Assembly: GCF_016862075.1 (NCBI RefSeq)
Contig: NZ_BOMG01000042.1
Span: 248,001-312,000, forward strand
Source: Actinoplanes couchii
Lineage (GTDB): Bacteria > Actinomycetota > Actinomycetes > Mycobacteriales > Micromonosporaceae
Length of the DNA: 64,000 nucleotides
Direction of reading: 5' to 3'
Every line of letters begins with the position of its first letter. Position 1 is the first letter of the stretch. Under the pieces are notes generated by a model, which was not told the DNA's origin, did not search any database, and was given only the letters and a program-made list of their open reading frames with translations. The position numbers and the translations under genes are program-made. Shown here in pieces: positions 36,811 through 45,988 of the stretch.

Positions 36811-37887
36811 ATGAACCTGTTCGAACCCGTCGCCGTCGGCTCCCTGAAACTCCCCAACCGCCTGGTGATCGCCCCGATGACCCGCAACCGTGCGGCCGCC
36901 GACGGCACGCCGACCGACCTGGTCGCCGAGTACTACCGGCAGCGCGCCACGGCCGGGCTGATCATCGCCGAGGCGGCCACCCCCAGCGCGGTCGGCCGCA
37001 CGTACCCGAACATCACCGCCCTCTACACCGACGCCCACGTCACCGGATGGCGCCGGGTCACCGACGCGGTGCGGGACGCGGGCGGCCGGATGTTCCTGCA
37101 GATCCAGCACGGCGGCCGGGTCGGGCACCCGGACACCAGCGGGCACCAGCCGATCGCGCCGTCGCCGATCCCGCTGCCCGAGACCATCCACACGCCCCGC
37201 GGCCGTCAGGATCCGGTGGTCCCGAAGGAGATGACCGCCGAGGACATCCGCATGACGATCGCCGACTTCGCCGCTGCCGCCCGCCGCGCGATCGACGCCG
37301 GTTTCGAGGGCGTCGAGGTGCACAGCGCCAACGGATACCTGCTGCACCAGTTCTTGAGTGCCAACACCAACAAGCGCACTGATCGGTACGGGGGACCGGC
37401 CGAGTCCCGGGTCCGTTTCACCACTGAGGTCGTCGAGGCGGTCGTCCGGGAGATCGGCGCCGACCGTGTCGGGCTACGGATCTCACCCGGCAACACCGTC
37501 AACGGCATCGCCGAGGACGACGGTATCGAGCTGTACACCACCCTGGTCAACGCTGTTGCCGACCACGACCTGGCGTATCTGCACGTGGCGTTCGCCGCCC
37601 CGGACCAGCCCGCCTACCAGCGGATCTGGAAACTGTGGACCGGCACCCTGATCGCCAACCCGGTACTGCCCGCCGACCACATCCCCACCGACGGCGGCCG
37701 CGAGGCGGCGGACCGGCTCCTCGACTCGGGCGCCGACCTGATCGCCCTGGGCCGCCCGTTCCTGGCCAACCCGGACCTGGTCGAGCGCCTGCGAACCGGC
37801 GCCCCGGTCAACCAGGTCCGCAACAGCTACCTGATGTATGTGGGCGGCCCGACCGGTTACACCGACTATCCGGCCCTGCCGGTTTAG
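36811..37887 (+). CDS. Old Yellow Enzyme family alkene reductase (NADH:flavin oxidoreductase)
   Basis: A 358-residue FMN enzyme of the NemA/xenobiotic reductase group. It shows the family's ordered motifs: LKLPNRLVIAPMTRNRA, QIQHGGRVGHPD (substrate-binding histidine environment), EGVEVHSANGYLLHQFLS, NKRTDRYGG and the late phosphate-binding LGRPFLANPDLVERL. It reduces activated C=C bonds or nitro compounds with NAD(P)H in the cytoplasm. It stands alone and is convergent with a TetR gene 9 bp away, so TetR control is possible but not shown. Confidence 0.93.
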   Translation: MNLFEPVAVGSLKLPNRLVIAPMTRNRAAADGTPTDLVAEYYRQRATAGLIIAEAATPSAVGRTYPNITALYTDAHVTGWRRVTDAVRDAGGRMFLQIQHGGRVGHPDTSGHQPIAPSPIPLPETIHTPRGRQDPVVPKEMTAEDIRMTIADFAAAARRAIDAGFEGVEVHSANGYLLHQFLSANTNKRTDRYGGPAESRVRFTTEVVEAVVREIGADRVGLRISPGNTVNGIAEDDGIELYTTLVNAVADHDLAYLHVAFAAPDQPAYQRIWKLWTGTLIANPVLPADHIPTDGGREAADRLLDSGADLIALGRPFLANPDLVERLRTGAPVNQVRNSYLMYVGGPTGYTDYPALPV

Positions 37888-37896
37888 CCCCGAGGC

Positions 37897-38475
37897 TCAA
37901 CCGTCGACTCTGCTGTCCGGGCTGATCTGCGCCAGGAAGGTGCGGGCCAGGTCGGCCGGGTCGATCCGGGCCGGGTCGCGGCCGCTGAGGATCCAGAAGA
38001 ACATCGGGCCGATCAGCAGCGCGGTCGCCCGGTCGTGGTCGGCGTCCGGTGCGACCCGGGAGACGACAGCCCGTGCGGTGTCGCCGAGGATGTCGCGGCC
38101 GGCGAGCAGCGCGGCGACCGCCGGGTCGTGTTGCGCCTCGCCGAGCAGCGCCCGGTAGGCGGCCCCGGCGTGTGAGCGGGTCAGAAAGTAGTGCAGCGCC
38201 TCGAGGTAGCGGGTCACGTCCTCGAACGGGTCGTCGTCCGGCGGAACGGTGAGTTCCTCCTCGGCGTCCAGGGCGCTCGCCTCGAACAGGATCTCCGCCT
38301 TGGTCGACCACCAGCGGTACACGGTCATCCGGGAGACCCCGGCCAACTCGGCGATGCCCTTCATCGTCATCGCCGCGTAGCCCACCTTTGCCAGCAGGTC
38401 GTCCACGGCCCAGAGGACGGCGGCCCGGGCCGGCTCGCTGCGTGGGCGGCCACCTCTGTCCCGGCCCTGACTCAT
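37897..38475 (-). CDS. TetR family transcriptional regulator
   Basis: A 192-residue regulator. The N-terminal helix-turn-helix reads MTMKGIAELAGVSRMTVYRWW, then STKAEIL; the helical ligand-binding domain ends in FLAQISPDSR. It is divergent from the flavoprotein gene at 38536 with a 60-bp gap, the usual arrangement for a TetR repressor and its target. Confidence 0.92.
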   Translation of the reverse strand: MSQGRDRGGRPRSEPARAAVLWAVDDLLAKVGYAAMTMKGIAELAGVSRMTVYRWWSTKAEILFEASALDAEEELTVPPDDDPFEDVTRYLEALHYFLTRSHAGAAYRALLGEAQHDPAVAALLAGRDILGDTARAVVSRVAPDADHDRATALLIGPMFFWILSGRDPARIDPADLARTFLAQISPDSRVDG

Positions 38476-38492
38476 AGGTGTAGCCTAGCCGC

Positions 38493-38523
38493 CGAGTTTC
38501 GATACACCGTGCTACGTAACTCG
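38493..38523. promoter_or_regulatory. Inverted repeat between TetR and the flavoprotein gene
   Basis: CGAGTT (38493-38498) and AACTCG (38518-38523) are inverted across 19 nt in the 60-bp divergent region. It is a possible TetR operator, but the arms are short and spacing is longer than usual. No classic actinobacterial iron box is present despite the flavoprotein's family. Confidence 0.25.
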
Positions 38524-38535
38524 CGAGGGAGTTCC

Positions 38536-39243
38536 ATGCGCAGGCTCAGCGACACGTTCCTGACCGAGGCCGTCGTCACGCGGGCCGTCCCGCTCGAGGG
38601 CCGGATGCGGGCGGTCACCCTGGGCGGTCCCGCTCTCGCGGGCCTGAGCGTCCGGCCCGGTCAGCAGGTGCGGATCCAGGTGCCCGCCGCCAACCGGTTC
38701 GTCGATCGGCTCGGCGGGGTGCTCCGGACGTACTCGATCTGGGAGTACGACGGGGAAAGCATGCACCTGCGCGTCTTCGACCACGGCGACGGCCCCGGCG
38801 CGCAGTGGGGGCGTGAGGCCCGGCCCGGCGACGTCGTGCACCTGATGAAGCCGCAGGGCGACTTCGTCTGCCGCCCCAGCGAGTACCACCTGTTCGCCGG
38901 GGACGAGACGGCCTCGGTCGCGTTCGGCCCGATGATCCGCGGCCTGGCCGGCGACGCCGCTGTCCACACCGTCGTCGAAGTGGACACCGAGCACGAGCAG
39001 CTGCCGCTCCCCACCGGCACCGTCTGGCTGCACCGGAAGGGCCGGCCCGCGAACCGGTCGGCCGAACTGGTCGCGGCGGTCGCCGCCCTCGACCTGCCCG
39101 ACCGTCCCGGCACCGCCTACCTGGCAGGCGAGGCCGGCACCATCCAGATGATCCGGGCCCACCTGGTCCGCGACCGCGGCTGGAACCGCCGCGACGTGCT
39201 GACCAAGCCGTTCTGGGCACCCGGCAAGACCGGCATGGATTAG
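38536..39243 (+). CDS. Siderophore-interacting-protein family FAD-dependent reductase
   Basis: A 235-residue protein; ATG 38536 has GAGGGA 5 nt upstream. It contains the FAD-binding barrel with LRTYSIWEYD (the R-x-Y-[ST] flavin motif) and a C-terminal nicotinamide-type domain with FAGDETASVAFGPMIRGL and YLAGEAGTIQMIRAHL. Family members (ViuB/YqjH-like) reduce ferric siderophores or act as general NAD(P)H flavin reductases. Its stop overlaps that of the broken SDR gene. Confidence 0.9.
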   Translation: MRRLSDTFLTEAVVTRAVPLEGRMRAVTLGGPALAGLSVRPGQQVRIQVPAANRFVDRLGGVLRTYSIWEYDGESMHLRVFDHGDGPGAQWGREARPGDVVHLMKPQGDFVCRPSEYHLFAGDETASVAFGPMIRGLAGDAAVHTVVEVDTEHEQLPLPTGTVWLHRKGRPANRSAELVAAVAALDLPDRPGTAYLAGEAGTIQMIRAHLVRDRGWNRRDVLTKPFWAPGKTGMD

Positions 39244-39950
39244 GCCGGGAAGTCGGTCGAGCGGGACAGATGCTCCCAGGCGGCCATGTCGTGGTCGACG
39301 GCATCCCGGCCGGCCCGGACGACCTTCAGCGCGTCCGATCCGAGGATCAGATGGCGGGGCGGCTCCGGTACGTCCAGGATGTGCAGGACAGCGGCCGCCG
39401 CGCGGGCCGGGTCGCCGAGCTGCCGGCCGCTGGCGTCGCGGCGGGCGTCGCGGATCGGGCCGAAGAGGTCGTCGTAGTCCGCGATGGTCCGCGGCGCCCG
39501 GGTCATCGAACGTCCGGCCCAGTCGGTGCGGAACGAACCGGGTTCGATCGCGGTGACGTGGATGCCGAACGCCGCGACCTCCTTGCCGAGGGACTCGAGG
39601 ATGCCTTCGAGCGCGAACTTGCTGCCGCAGTACGCGGAGACGCCGGGAAAGCCGGACAGCCCGCCCATCGAGGTGACGGCCAGGATGTGGCCCCGGCGGC
39701 GCCGAAGACGTTCGCGTCGAACTGGGCGCGCAGGGCCGACAGCGGGGTCTCCTCGAAGGTGCCCTCCAGGCCGTACCCGGCGTTGGCGATCAGCACGTCG
39801 GCCGGGACGTCGCGCAGCGCGGCGAAGACGGCGCCGTCGTCGGTGACGTCGAGGATCCGGGCGTGTGCCCGCCGCGGGTGCCGGGCCTCGAAGGCGGCCG
39901 CGTCGGCGTCCGTGCGGACGGTCCCGACGACGGTGTGCCCGGCGCCCCGC
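39240..39950 (-). pseudogene. Short-chain dehydrogenase remnant (5' deletion plus internal frameshifting deletion)
   Basis: Two frames together encode a classical SDR. The upstream piece runs from GHTVVGTVRTD through NAGYGLEGTFEETP to QFDANVFGA; the downstream piece runs from GHILAVTSMGGLSG through YCGSKFALEGIL (catalytic Tyr-x-x-x-Lys) to the stop at 39240. Between them, around 39695, about 15 codons are missing and the frame shifts. The first 25 residues, including the GxxxGxG cofactor loop and start codon, are also missing: the coding match ends abruptly near 39950, where the neighbouring + strand regulator remnant begins. The gene cannot make a working enzyme. Confidence 0.85.
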
Positions 39951-39951
39951 G

Positions 39952-40481
39952 AGACGGTCACCCGGCCGCTGCGGCAGCTGCTCGACGGGTACACCGCGGC
40001 CCCCGCGTTCGTTCTCAACCCGGCCAAGGACGTCATGGCGGTCAACCCGCTCGCCGAGGCGCTGTTCGCCCCGTTCGCGACGGCCGGCAACCTGGCCCGG
40101 ATGACGTTCCTCGATCCGGCCGCCCGGCGGTTCTTCCGGCGGTGGGACCGGTTCGCCGAGTCGATCGTGGCCGGGCTGCGCCACGCCGGTGGACTCGACC
40201 CGGACTACCCCCGCCTGCACGAGGTGGTGGGGTCGCTGCGCGCGGAGAGCGAGGAGTTCGCCGCGCTGTGGGCGTCGCCGACCGTGTACGGCAAAACCCA
40301 GGACCCCACCGAGCTGGAGCACCCGGACGTCGGGCCGCTCGCCCTGGTGTCGCAGTCCTTTGACGTCCGTGGGGCGGCGGGCCAGCTCCTGGTCGTCTAC
40401 CAGCCCGAACCCGGCAGCCGCTCGGCCGAGGCACTCGCCCTGCTCGGCTCCTTGCACGCACATCCCGGGAAACGGGCCTAG
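39952..40481 (+). pseudogene. MmyB-like ligand-binding domain of a helix-turn-helix regulator, N-terminal part deleted
   Basis: The frame encodes only the C-terminal sensor half of an actinobacterial XRE/MmyB-type regulator, from RPLRQLLDGYTAAPAFVLN through RFFRRWDRFAESIV and FAALWASPTVYGKTQ to QLLVVYQPEPGSRS. The roughly 90-residue helix-turn-helix that should precede it is gone; no DNA-binding domain is encoded upstream in any frame. A GTG at 39933 could start a short product, but no ribosome binding site is visible. It is head-to-head with the SDR remnant, and both lose their 5' ends at the same point. Confidence 0.82.
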
Positions 40482-40485
40482 CACT

Positions 40486-41229
40486 TCAGATCGCCTGCAC
40501 GTCCACCAGGACCTTTGTCGGTCTGCTCGAATCCAGGTCGTCGAAGGCATCTTGGAATTCGGCCAGCGGGACCAAGCGGGAGATGAGCAGGTCGGACGGG
40601 ATGATGCCGTCGGCCAGTAAGGTGACCGCGGTTTCGAAGTCGCCGCGGTGGTGGCACGGGGTGCCGGACGGCTGGAGGGCCGGGTCGGCGCCGGTGTCGC
40701 CCCGGCGCGGGTCGATCACCGGGAAACCCAACGTGGTGAGCAGACGTCGCCGGAACGGGTCGGGCTCGGCGACGGTGATCTCGGCTCCGGCGTGCCGGGC
40801 CACGACGGCCAGGAGCACGCCGCTGGGGTCGCCGCCGAACACGACCCGCCGGGCACCGGGTTCGAGGTGCGCGTGGCGGACCGCGTGGACGGCGACGGCG
40901 ACCGGCTCGATCAGGGCGGCGGCGTCGAGCGCGAGCCCGTCGGGAATGGCGACCAGCCGGTCCGCGGGAACGTTCCACAGGGTTCGCAGGGCTCCACCGC
41001 CGGCCATGACCGTGACGGCATCACCGCGCTGCCAGCCCTGGACGCCGCCGCCGACCGCGTCGACCAGCCCGGACATCTCGTGCCCGGGCGATCCGTGGAG
41101 AGCGTCGAGATCGTCGGCGCAGAGGCCGACGTAGGCGACCCGGACCCGCACCTCACCGACCGCGGGCGGCAGCGCCGCCGACGAGGTGACGCTGAGTGTC
41201 ATGTCGTCGGCGTAGCACACGCTCAGCAT
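40486..41229 (-). pseudogene. Zinc-type medium-chain alcohol dehydrogenase with three in-frame deletions
   Basis: The frame is open for 247 codons from ATG 41229 (AAGGAGG 7 nt upstream), but the family is about 340 long. Against the usual plan three blocks are missing. One is the residues between the catalytic Cys segment (VGLCADDLDALHG) and GHEMSG. The second is the four-cysteine structural-zinc loop after RGDAVTVM. The third is about 55 residues between the cofactor-binding half (VVFGGDPSGVLLAVVARHAG) and GDFETAVTLLADGIIP. The catalytic-site CGTDLH pattern is also degraded. It may still be translated but is unlikely to be active. The alternative is a highly reduced MDR-like protein. Confidence 0.65.
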
Positions 41230-41249
41230 CACCCGGCCTCCTTCGATTG

Positions 41250-41280
41250 ATCATACTAATGTCGGCTTCAGTAAGCGCTT
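41250..41280 (-). promoter_or_regulatory. Promoter with LacI-type operator for the dehydrogenase remnant
   Basis: On the minus strand a good -10, TATGAT (41255-41250), lies 20 nt before the start. Upstream, AAGCGCTT (41273-41280) is a perfect palindrome of the kind bound by LacI-family sugar repressors and would cover the -35 region. The broken gene therefore seems to keep an intact, regulated promoter. Confidence 0.45.
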
Positions 41281-41358
41281 TCCCACTGGAAGGCGCCAGG
41301 AAGCCGAGATTAGTCATATCTTTGCCGTCTGATCAACACGGGGAACCTGTGAAAACCA

Positions 41359-41392
41359 AGAGCGGCCCCGGGGGTGACCCCGGGGCCGCTCT
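41359..41392 (-). terminator. Strong hairpin terminator after the GntR gene
   Basis: A perfect 15-bp stem (41359-41373 with 41378-41392) closed by a GTGA tetraloop; the stem core is GCGGCCCCGGGG. It starts 13 nt beyond the GntR stop. It probably ends the minus-strand operon that begins with the sugar-binding protein at 49045. No T run follows. Confidence 0.8.
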
Positions 41393-41405
41393 GTGAAGAA
41401 CCGCG

Positions 41406-42125
41406 TCAGACCGCGTGATCGACCGCGAACTCCTCCACGCCGAGGAGGTGGACCGACATCCGTAGGCGGGCTCGGTCGGAATCCCGGCGGCGCAGCGCGG
41501 TCAGGATCGCCCGGTGCTCGGACTGGGCCTCGTCGACGGCGTCACGCTCGACCAGGGCCCGCCACATCCGGGTGCGGAAGGTGTGACTGAACAGGCCTTC
41601 GACCAGGGCTGCCATCACCGGGTTGCCGCCGGCGCGGGCGATCAGCCGGTGGAACTCGGTGTCCGCCTCGATGAACGCGGTCAGATCCACGTCGGTGCCG
41701 GCGGCGAGCAGGCCGTCGATGGTGTCGAGCAGCCGCTCCAGCTCGTCGAGTTGCTCGTCGGTCAGGGCGAGCGCGGCCCGGGCGGCGGTCTCCGCCTCCA
41801 GCACCCGGCGCACCTCCAGCAGGTGGGCGCTGGTGGCGGGGGAGTGCAGTTCGGACAGGAACCCGACCGGGCTCAGCAGCCGGGCCGGGTCCAACGCGGT
41901 GACGTAGGTGCCGTCGCCGCGCCGGGTGCCCAGCACGCCGAGGATCACCAGGGCCCGGACGCCCTCCCGCAACGGGCCCCGGGACACCCCGAGCCGCGCG
42001 GCCAGCTCTTTCTCGACCGGCAGCCGGTCACCCGGCCCCAGCTGCCCACCGGTGATCATCGCCTTGATGCCCTCGATGACGACATCCGTCTGCGAGCGCC
42101 CGTCGTCGGGATCCATGACGTTCAT
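41406..42125 (-). CDS. GntR family (FadR/FCD) regulator of the fucosidase operon
   Basis: A 239-residue regulator with winged helix RLGVSRGPLREGVRALV and wing TRRGDGTYVT, then an FCD helical domain with metal-site residues (EADTEFHRLIARAGG, SEHRAIL). It starts 1 nt after the GH95 stop and is the last gene of the operon, followed by a strong hairpin. A likely ligand is an acid intermediate of fucose breakdown such as fuconate or a keto-deoxy acid (inference). An ATG three codons in is an alternative start. Confidence 0.9.
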   Translation of the reverse strand: MNVMDPDDGRSQTDVVIEGIKAMITGGQLGPGDRLPVEKELAARLGVSRGPLREGVRALVILGVLGTRRGDGTYVTALDPARLLSPVGFLSELHSPATSAHLLEVRRVLEAETAARAALALTDEQLDELERLLDTIDGLLAAGTDVDLTAFIEADTEFHRLIARAGGNPVMAALVEGLFSHTFRTRMWRALVERDAVDEAQSEHRAILTALRRRDSDRARLRMSVHLLGVEEFAVDHAV

Positions 42126-42126
42126 C

Positions 42127-44391
42127 CTATGAAAGCGTCCAGATGTGACCGGTCACCAGGTCCAGGTCGAGGCTCTCACCGCCCGGCAGCAGGAGGTGGA
42201 CCCGGACCGGTGCGGACGCCGTCAGCGAAGCCGCCGTCACCCGCCCGTCCTGCCAGGTGAAGTCCACGGTCAGGCCGCCGCGGGCCCGGAGACCACGGAC
42301 CGATCCGTCCGGCCAGGGGCAGGCGGGCAACAGCCGGACCCGGCGGCTGCCGTCCGGCTCCACGGCGTGCGACTGCAGCAGCGCCTCGGCGACTCCCGCG
42401 GTGAACCCGAGGTTGCCGTCGATCTGGAACGGGGGATGGGCACAGAGCAGCCCCCGGTAGACGCCTCCGCTCAAGTGGTGGCCGTCGTCGGCGACCGGTT
42501 GCAGGAAACGCCTGGTCAGCGCGGCGACCTGGGCCGGGTCGTGCAGGCGGGCCCACAGCGCGATCCGCCAGGCCAGCGACCAGCCGGTGGACTCGGCGCC
42601 CCGGGCCTCCAGGGTGCGGCGGGCGGCGCGAGCCAGGTCGGGGGTTTCCTCGGCGTCGATCGACGCTCGGGGGAACAGGCCGACCAGATGGGTCTGGTGC
42701 CGGTGAAGCGGTTCAGCATCGGGGACGTCGGTGTACCACTCCATGATCCGGCCGTCCGTGCCGATCCGCTCGCCGGGGATGCGCTCCAAGGCGGTGTCGA
42801 TCCGGTCGTCCAGCTCGGAGGAGCCGCAGCGGCGAACACCGGCGAGCAGGGTGCGGATCAGCACCCGATCCGCGGTGGTCGACACCCCGACCGAGGCCGG
42901 CTGCCCGTCGGCCGCCACGTAGGTGTTCTCCGGGCTGGTGGACGGCGCGGTGCCGAGACTGCCGTCCGGTAGTTCGACCAGAGCGTCCAGCGCGAACCGG
43001 GCGGCACCGATCAGAATCGGCCGGGACCGCAGAAGTTCAGCGGAGTCGCCGGTCATCTCGTAGTGGTCCAGCAGGTGCAACGACAGCCAGACGCCACCGA
43101 GCGGCCAGAACGACCAGGACGGGTCGTCGGATCCACGGCCGGTCGGCCCGGTGAAACCCCAGATGTCGGCGTTGTGGTGGGCCACCCAGCCGTCCGCGTC
43201 GTACAGACGCCGGGCAGTTCGTGCCCCTGACCTGCTGAGCAGTTCCAGCCAGGTGTGCAGCGGCTCGGTCAGCTCGGTCAGGCCGGTCACCAGCGCCGGC
43301 CAGTAGTTCATCTGCGTGTTGATGTTGATGGTGTAGTTGCTGCTCCACGGCGGCCGCACCTGGTCGTTCCAGATGCCTTGCAGGTTCATCGGCCGGGTGC
43401 CGGGCCGGGATCCGGCGATCAGCAGATACCGCCCGAAGTGAAAGGCCAGCGCGACCAGATCCGGATCCTGCCCGTCGTGGGTGCGCAGCCGTTCATCGGT
43501 CGGCGTCCCGGTGCGGGCCGGCCCCAGTTCCAGGTCGGCACGATCAAAAAAGGCCCGATGATCTTGTACGTGCCGGGAACGCAGCAGACTGCTCGGCGTC
43601 GAGGCCACGAGCTGGGCGCGGTCCACCGCATCGCCGTGCGCGTGGGTGTCGGTGGTGAGAACCAGCAGCACCGAGCGGGTGCCCGTGATGATCAGGTCGG
43701 CGCCATCGGCGCGGACTTGACCGTCGGTGGTCACGGCGAGGGCCGCGGTGGCGGTGACAGTGGCGGAGTCGTCGTAGCAGACGGCCTCGGCGAAGGGGAT
43801 GGACACGTAGCTCGGTTCGACGTGCGACGGCATGCGCACCTGCCCGGTCCACCGCCCGTCGCTCACTGAAGCGGTCAAGGTGGGATGCGGCGACGTCACC
43901 CGGATCCGGACCGTGACGGGCTCCCCGTCGACCACGGTGCGATGCACGACGAGCGCCTGGTCGGGCGCCGAGGCGAACGTCTCCTGACACATCCGGCTGC
44001 CACCCGCCGACCACGTGTGCCGTGCGACGGCCTCGGTGAGATCCAGGCTGCGTTCCACCTCCGGATCGCTGCCCTCCTGGTCCAACCAGAGATCGATCAG
44101 CGGCTGGTACGACTGGGTATAGCCCTGCTGCGCCCGCTTGACCTCGGCCTCAGCCGTGCGCACGTCTCCGGCGAGTGCGGCCTCTCGAGCGGCCATGACC
44201 GCGGCTCGCGCCAGGTCGTCAGGAACCTTCTCAAAAGACGTACCAGACCAGCAGTTGTCGTCGTTGATCTGAAGCCTGTCGACATCGGTGCCGCCGAAGC
44301 ACATCGCCCCGAGCCGCCCGTTGCCGACCGGCAGGGCGTCGGTCCAGCGCTCGGCCGGTCCGTGCAGGTCGATCGCCCACCGCGCGCTCAT
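42127..44391 (-). CDS. GH95 family alpha-L-fucosidase (cytoplasmic)
   Basis: A 754-residue enzyme. The N-terminal beta domain reads ALPVGNGRLGAMCFGGTDVDRLQIND in two parts and the (alpha/alpha)6 barrel contains NLQGIWNDQVRPPWSSNYTIN, INTQMNYWPA and VAHHNADIWGFTGP, all hallmarks of GH95. Family members remove alpha-1,2-linked L-fucose or L-galactose by inversion. There is no signal peptide, so it acts on oligosaccharides brought in by the ABC importer encoded upstream. Its ATG overlaps the stop of the preceding unknown gene (ATGA). Confidence 0.93.
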   Translation of the reverse strand: MSARWAIDLHGPAERWTDALPVGNGRLGAMCFGGTDVDRLQINDDNCWSGTSFEKVPDDLARAAVMAAREAALAGDVRTAEAEVKRAQQGYTQSYQPLIDLWLDQEGSDPEVERSLDLTEAVARHTWSAGGSRMCQETFASAPDQALVVHRTVVDGEPVTVRIRVTSPHPTLTASVSDGRWTGQVRMPSHVEPSYVSIPFAEAVCYDDSATVTATAALAVTTDGQVRADGADLIITGTRSVLLVLTTDTHAHGDAVDRAQLVASTPSSLLRSRHVQDHRAFFDRADLELGPARTGTPTDERLRTHDGQDPDLVALAFHFGRYLLIAGSRPGTRPMNLQGIWNDQVRPPWSSNYTININTQMNYWPALVTGLTELTEPLHTWLELLSRSGARTARRLYDADGWVAHHNADIWGFTGPTGRGSDDPSWSFWPLGGVWLSLHLLDHYEMTGDSAELLRSRPILIGAARFALDALVELPDGSLGTAPSTSPENTYVAADGQPASVGVSTTADRVLIRTLLAGVRRCGSSELDDRIDTALERIPGERIGTDGRIMEWYTDVPDAEPLHRHQTHLVGLFPRASIDAEETPDLARAARRTLEARGAESTGWSLAWRIALWARLHDPAQVAALTRRFLQPVADDGHHLSGGVYRGLLCAHPPFQIDGNLGFTAGVAEALLQSHAVEPDGSRRVRLLPACPWPDGSVRGLRARGGLTVDFTWQDGRVTAASLTASAPVRVHLLLPGGESLDLDLVTGHIWTLS

Positions 44392-45983
44392 GCGCCACCC
44401 CGGGCGCTGACCCGCAGCCGGACGACCCGATCACTCCACGCTCCCAGTACCACCCGCTGCCCCTCGATCCGGTCGTCGCCGTGTACATAGGTGAAGAGTT
44501 CCCCGTCGTCGAACCGCGGCGGGAGTTCGTCGTCGCATCCCTCGGTCTCGACCGTGAGGACGGCATCCCCGGCCCGCAGCACGCAGGGGGCGATCAGTTC
44601 ACCGTCGCCGAAGACCAGTTCCACCCCGACGCGGGTACGCGGTCCGTCCATGCGCAGCTCCAGCTCGGCGGTGTCGCCGGACTCGGTGATACGCAGAGTG
44701 GTGACGAGCCGCATCGGGGACAGCGTACGGGCCGGGAAGTCCATGCTCGCCCAGAACCGCCCGTCGTGGGTCAGCGGATAGGCGCCGTCCGGGCGGGTGG
44801 CCGAGCCCGCGAGGGGCTGGTAGTAGCCGCTGACCCGCTCCTCGGTCAGCAGCACGGCGCCGTCCCCGTCGACCTGCAGTGTCGTGGGCCGGAACGCGCC
44901 CATCCCGAAGAACGCCGGGCTGATCCGCAGCGACCGCAGCCGAGCCGCACCGTGCCGGAACTGGAAGACGTTCGCGCTGTTGGCGAGCCCGGACCCGATG
45001 CTGCCGGTGCTCCGGGTGTCCGCCCCGGCGAAGACGGTGCTGGTGGTGGCACCGCTACGACGCCGGGCCAGCCCGACCGTGGGCCAGACCGTCCGGCCTT
45101 CCGGGGCGGGCGCGGCGACGGGAAGCGGCTCGGTGAGCACCGGATCGACGAGCGCCTCGGCGAGATGCCGGGCGGCTTCCGGCGGCCCGCCCGCAGCGGC
45201 GATGGTGGCCAGCCGGGCGAACTGAGTGTCACCGTCGGTGATCGCGAACCGCCGCAACAGACTGAGATACCGGTGTGCGTGGTACGTCTCCCGCTGGTCC
45301 TGCCGCCGCGAGTGGACGGTGGTCACCTCTCCGTCGTCGTCGACCAGGCTGACCAGGGTGCGCAGGTGAGCACGCACCGGTACGAGCAGCGCCGGCCACT
45401 CCAGCAGCCGGGCCAGGTGGACCAGCGCCGGCCCGGTCACGATCGAGCCGTAGACGGCGCTGCGCTCGGAGAAGAACCCGTCCGCGTCGATGTCGATGCC
45501 TTCGGCCAGCCACTCGTCGATCCGGGGCAGCAGCCGCTCGTCCCCGGTGACCCGGCGCAACCCGGCGAGGGCGCCGGCGAGTTCCCAGCGGTGATTCGGC
45601 GTATGGACACCGCCGGTGATCATCGCGTCGAGCGACCGTTCCGCGATCGTCTTCAGGACAGTGGCCTCGTCGGTCCAGCGCTCGGACCGTTCGAGGATCT
45701 CCAGGACCAGGCAGACGTCGTTGATGGTGAACGCGCTGTCCGGCGGCGACACGAGGTTGTCCCCGTCGAAGAGTCCACTGGGTCCTTGCAGGCTGGTCAG
45801 GTGTTGAAGCAGATCACCGACGGTTTCCGCAACGCCGCCGAAACCGGTCAGGTCAGCGACGATCAAGGTCTTGACCGCGCTCATCGTGTCCCGATGCGAC
45901 AGGCCAGGCGCCGGAAGAGCGAGAAGGGCGGAAGCGGAAGCATGCGTGCTGCGCACGAGACGGTCGTAGTAGAGGGAGTCCAC
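44388..45983 (-). CDS. Unknown protein with helical-toroid N-terminus and beta-sandwich C-terminus
   Basis: A 531-residue protein from GTG 45983, 5 nt after the permease stop, with AAGGA about 9 nt upstream; the longer open frame is an overprint of the permease. The first 300 residues are helix repeats with a conserved-looking TPNHRWELAGALAGL segment; the rest is beta-strand rich. This layout resembles heparinase- or lyase-like (alpha/alpha) toroid enzymes, but I see no diagnostic catalytic motif. Position between importer and GH95 implies a role in processing the imported fucosylated sugar. Confidence 0.75.
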   Translation of the reverse strand: MDSLYYDRLVRSTHASASALLALPAPGLSHRDTMSAVKTLIVADLTGFGGVAETVGDLLQHLTSLQGPSGLFDGDNLVSPPDSAFTINDVCLVLEILERSERWTDEATVLKTIAERSLDAMITGGVHTPNHRWELAGALAGLRRVTGDERLLPRIDEWLAEGIDIDADGFFSERSAVYGSIVTGPALVHLARLLEWPALLVPVRAHLRTLVSLVDDDGEVTTVHSRRQDQRETYHAHRYLSLLRRFAITDGDTQFARLATIAAAGGPPEAARHLAEALVDPVLTEPLPVAAPAPEGRTVWPTVGLARRRSGATTSTVFAGADTRSTGSIGSGLANSANVFQFRHGAARLRSLRISPAFFGMGAFRPTTLQVDGDGAVLLTEERVSGYYQPLAGSATRPDGAYPLTHDGRFWASMDFPARTLSPMRLVTTLRITESGDTAELELRMDGPRTRVGVELVFGDGELIAPCVLRAGDAVLTVETEGCDDELPPRFDDGELFTYVHGDDRIEGQRVVLGAWSDRVVRLRVSARGGA

Positions 45984-45988
45984 CCCGA

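Noticed and set aside
39680-39710. Programmed ribosomal frameshift joining the two SDR pieces
   Set aside because: No slippery heptamer or pseudoknot is seen, about 15 codons of the family are missing at the junction, and the 5' end is deleted as well. Decay explains it better.
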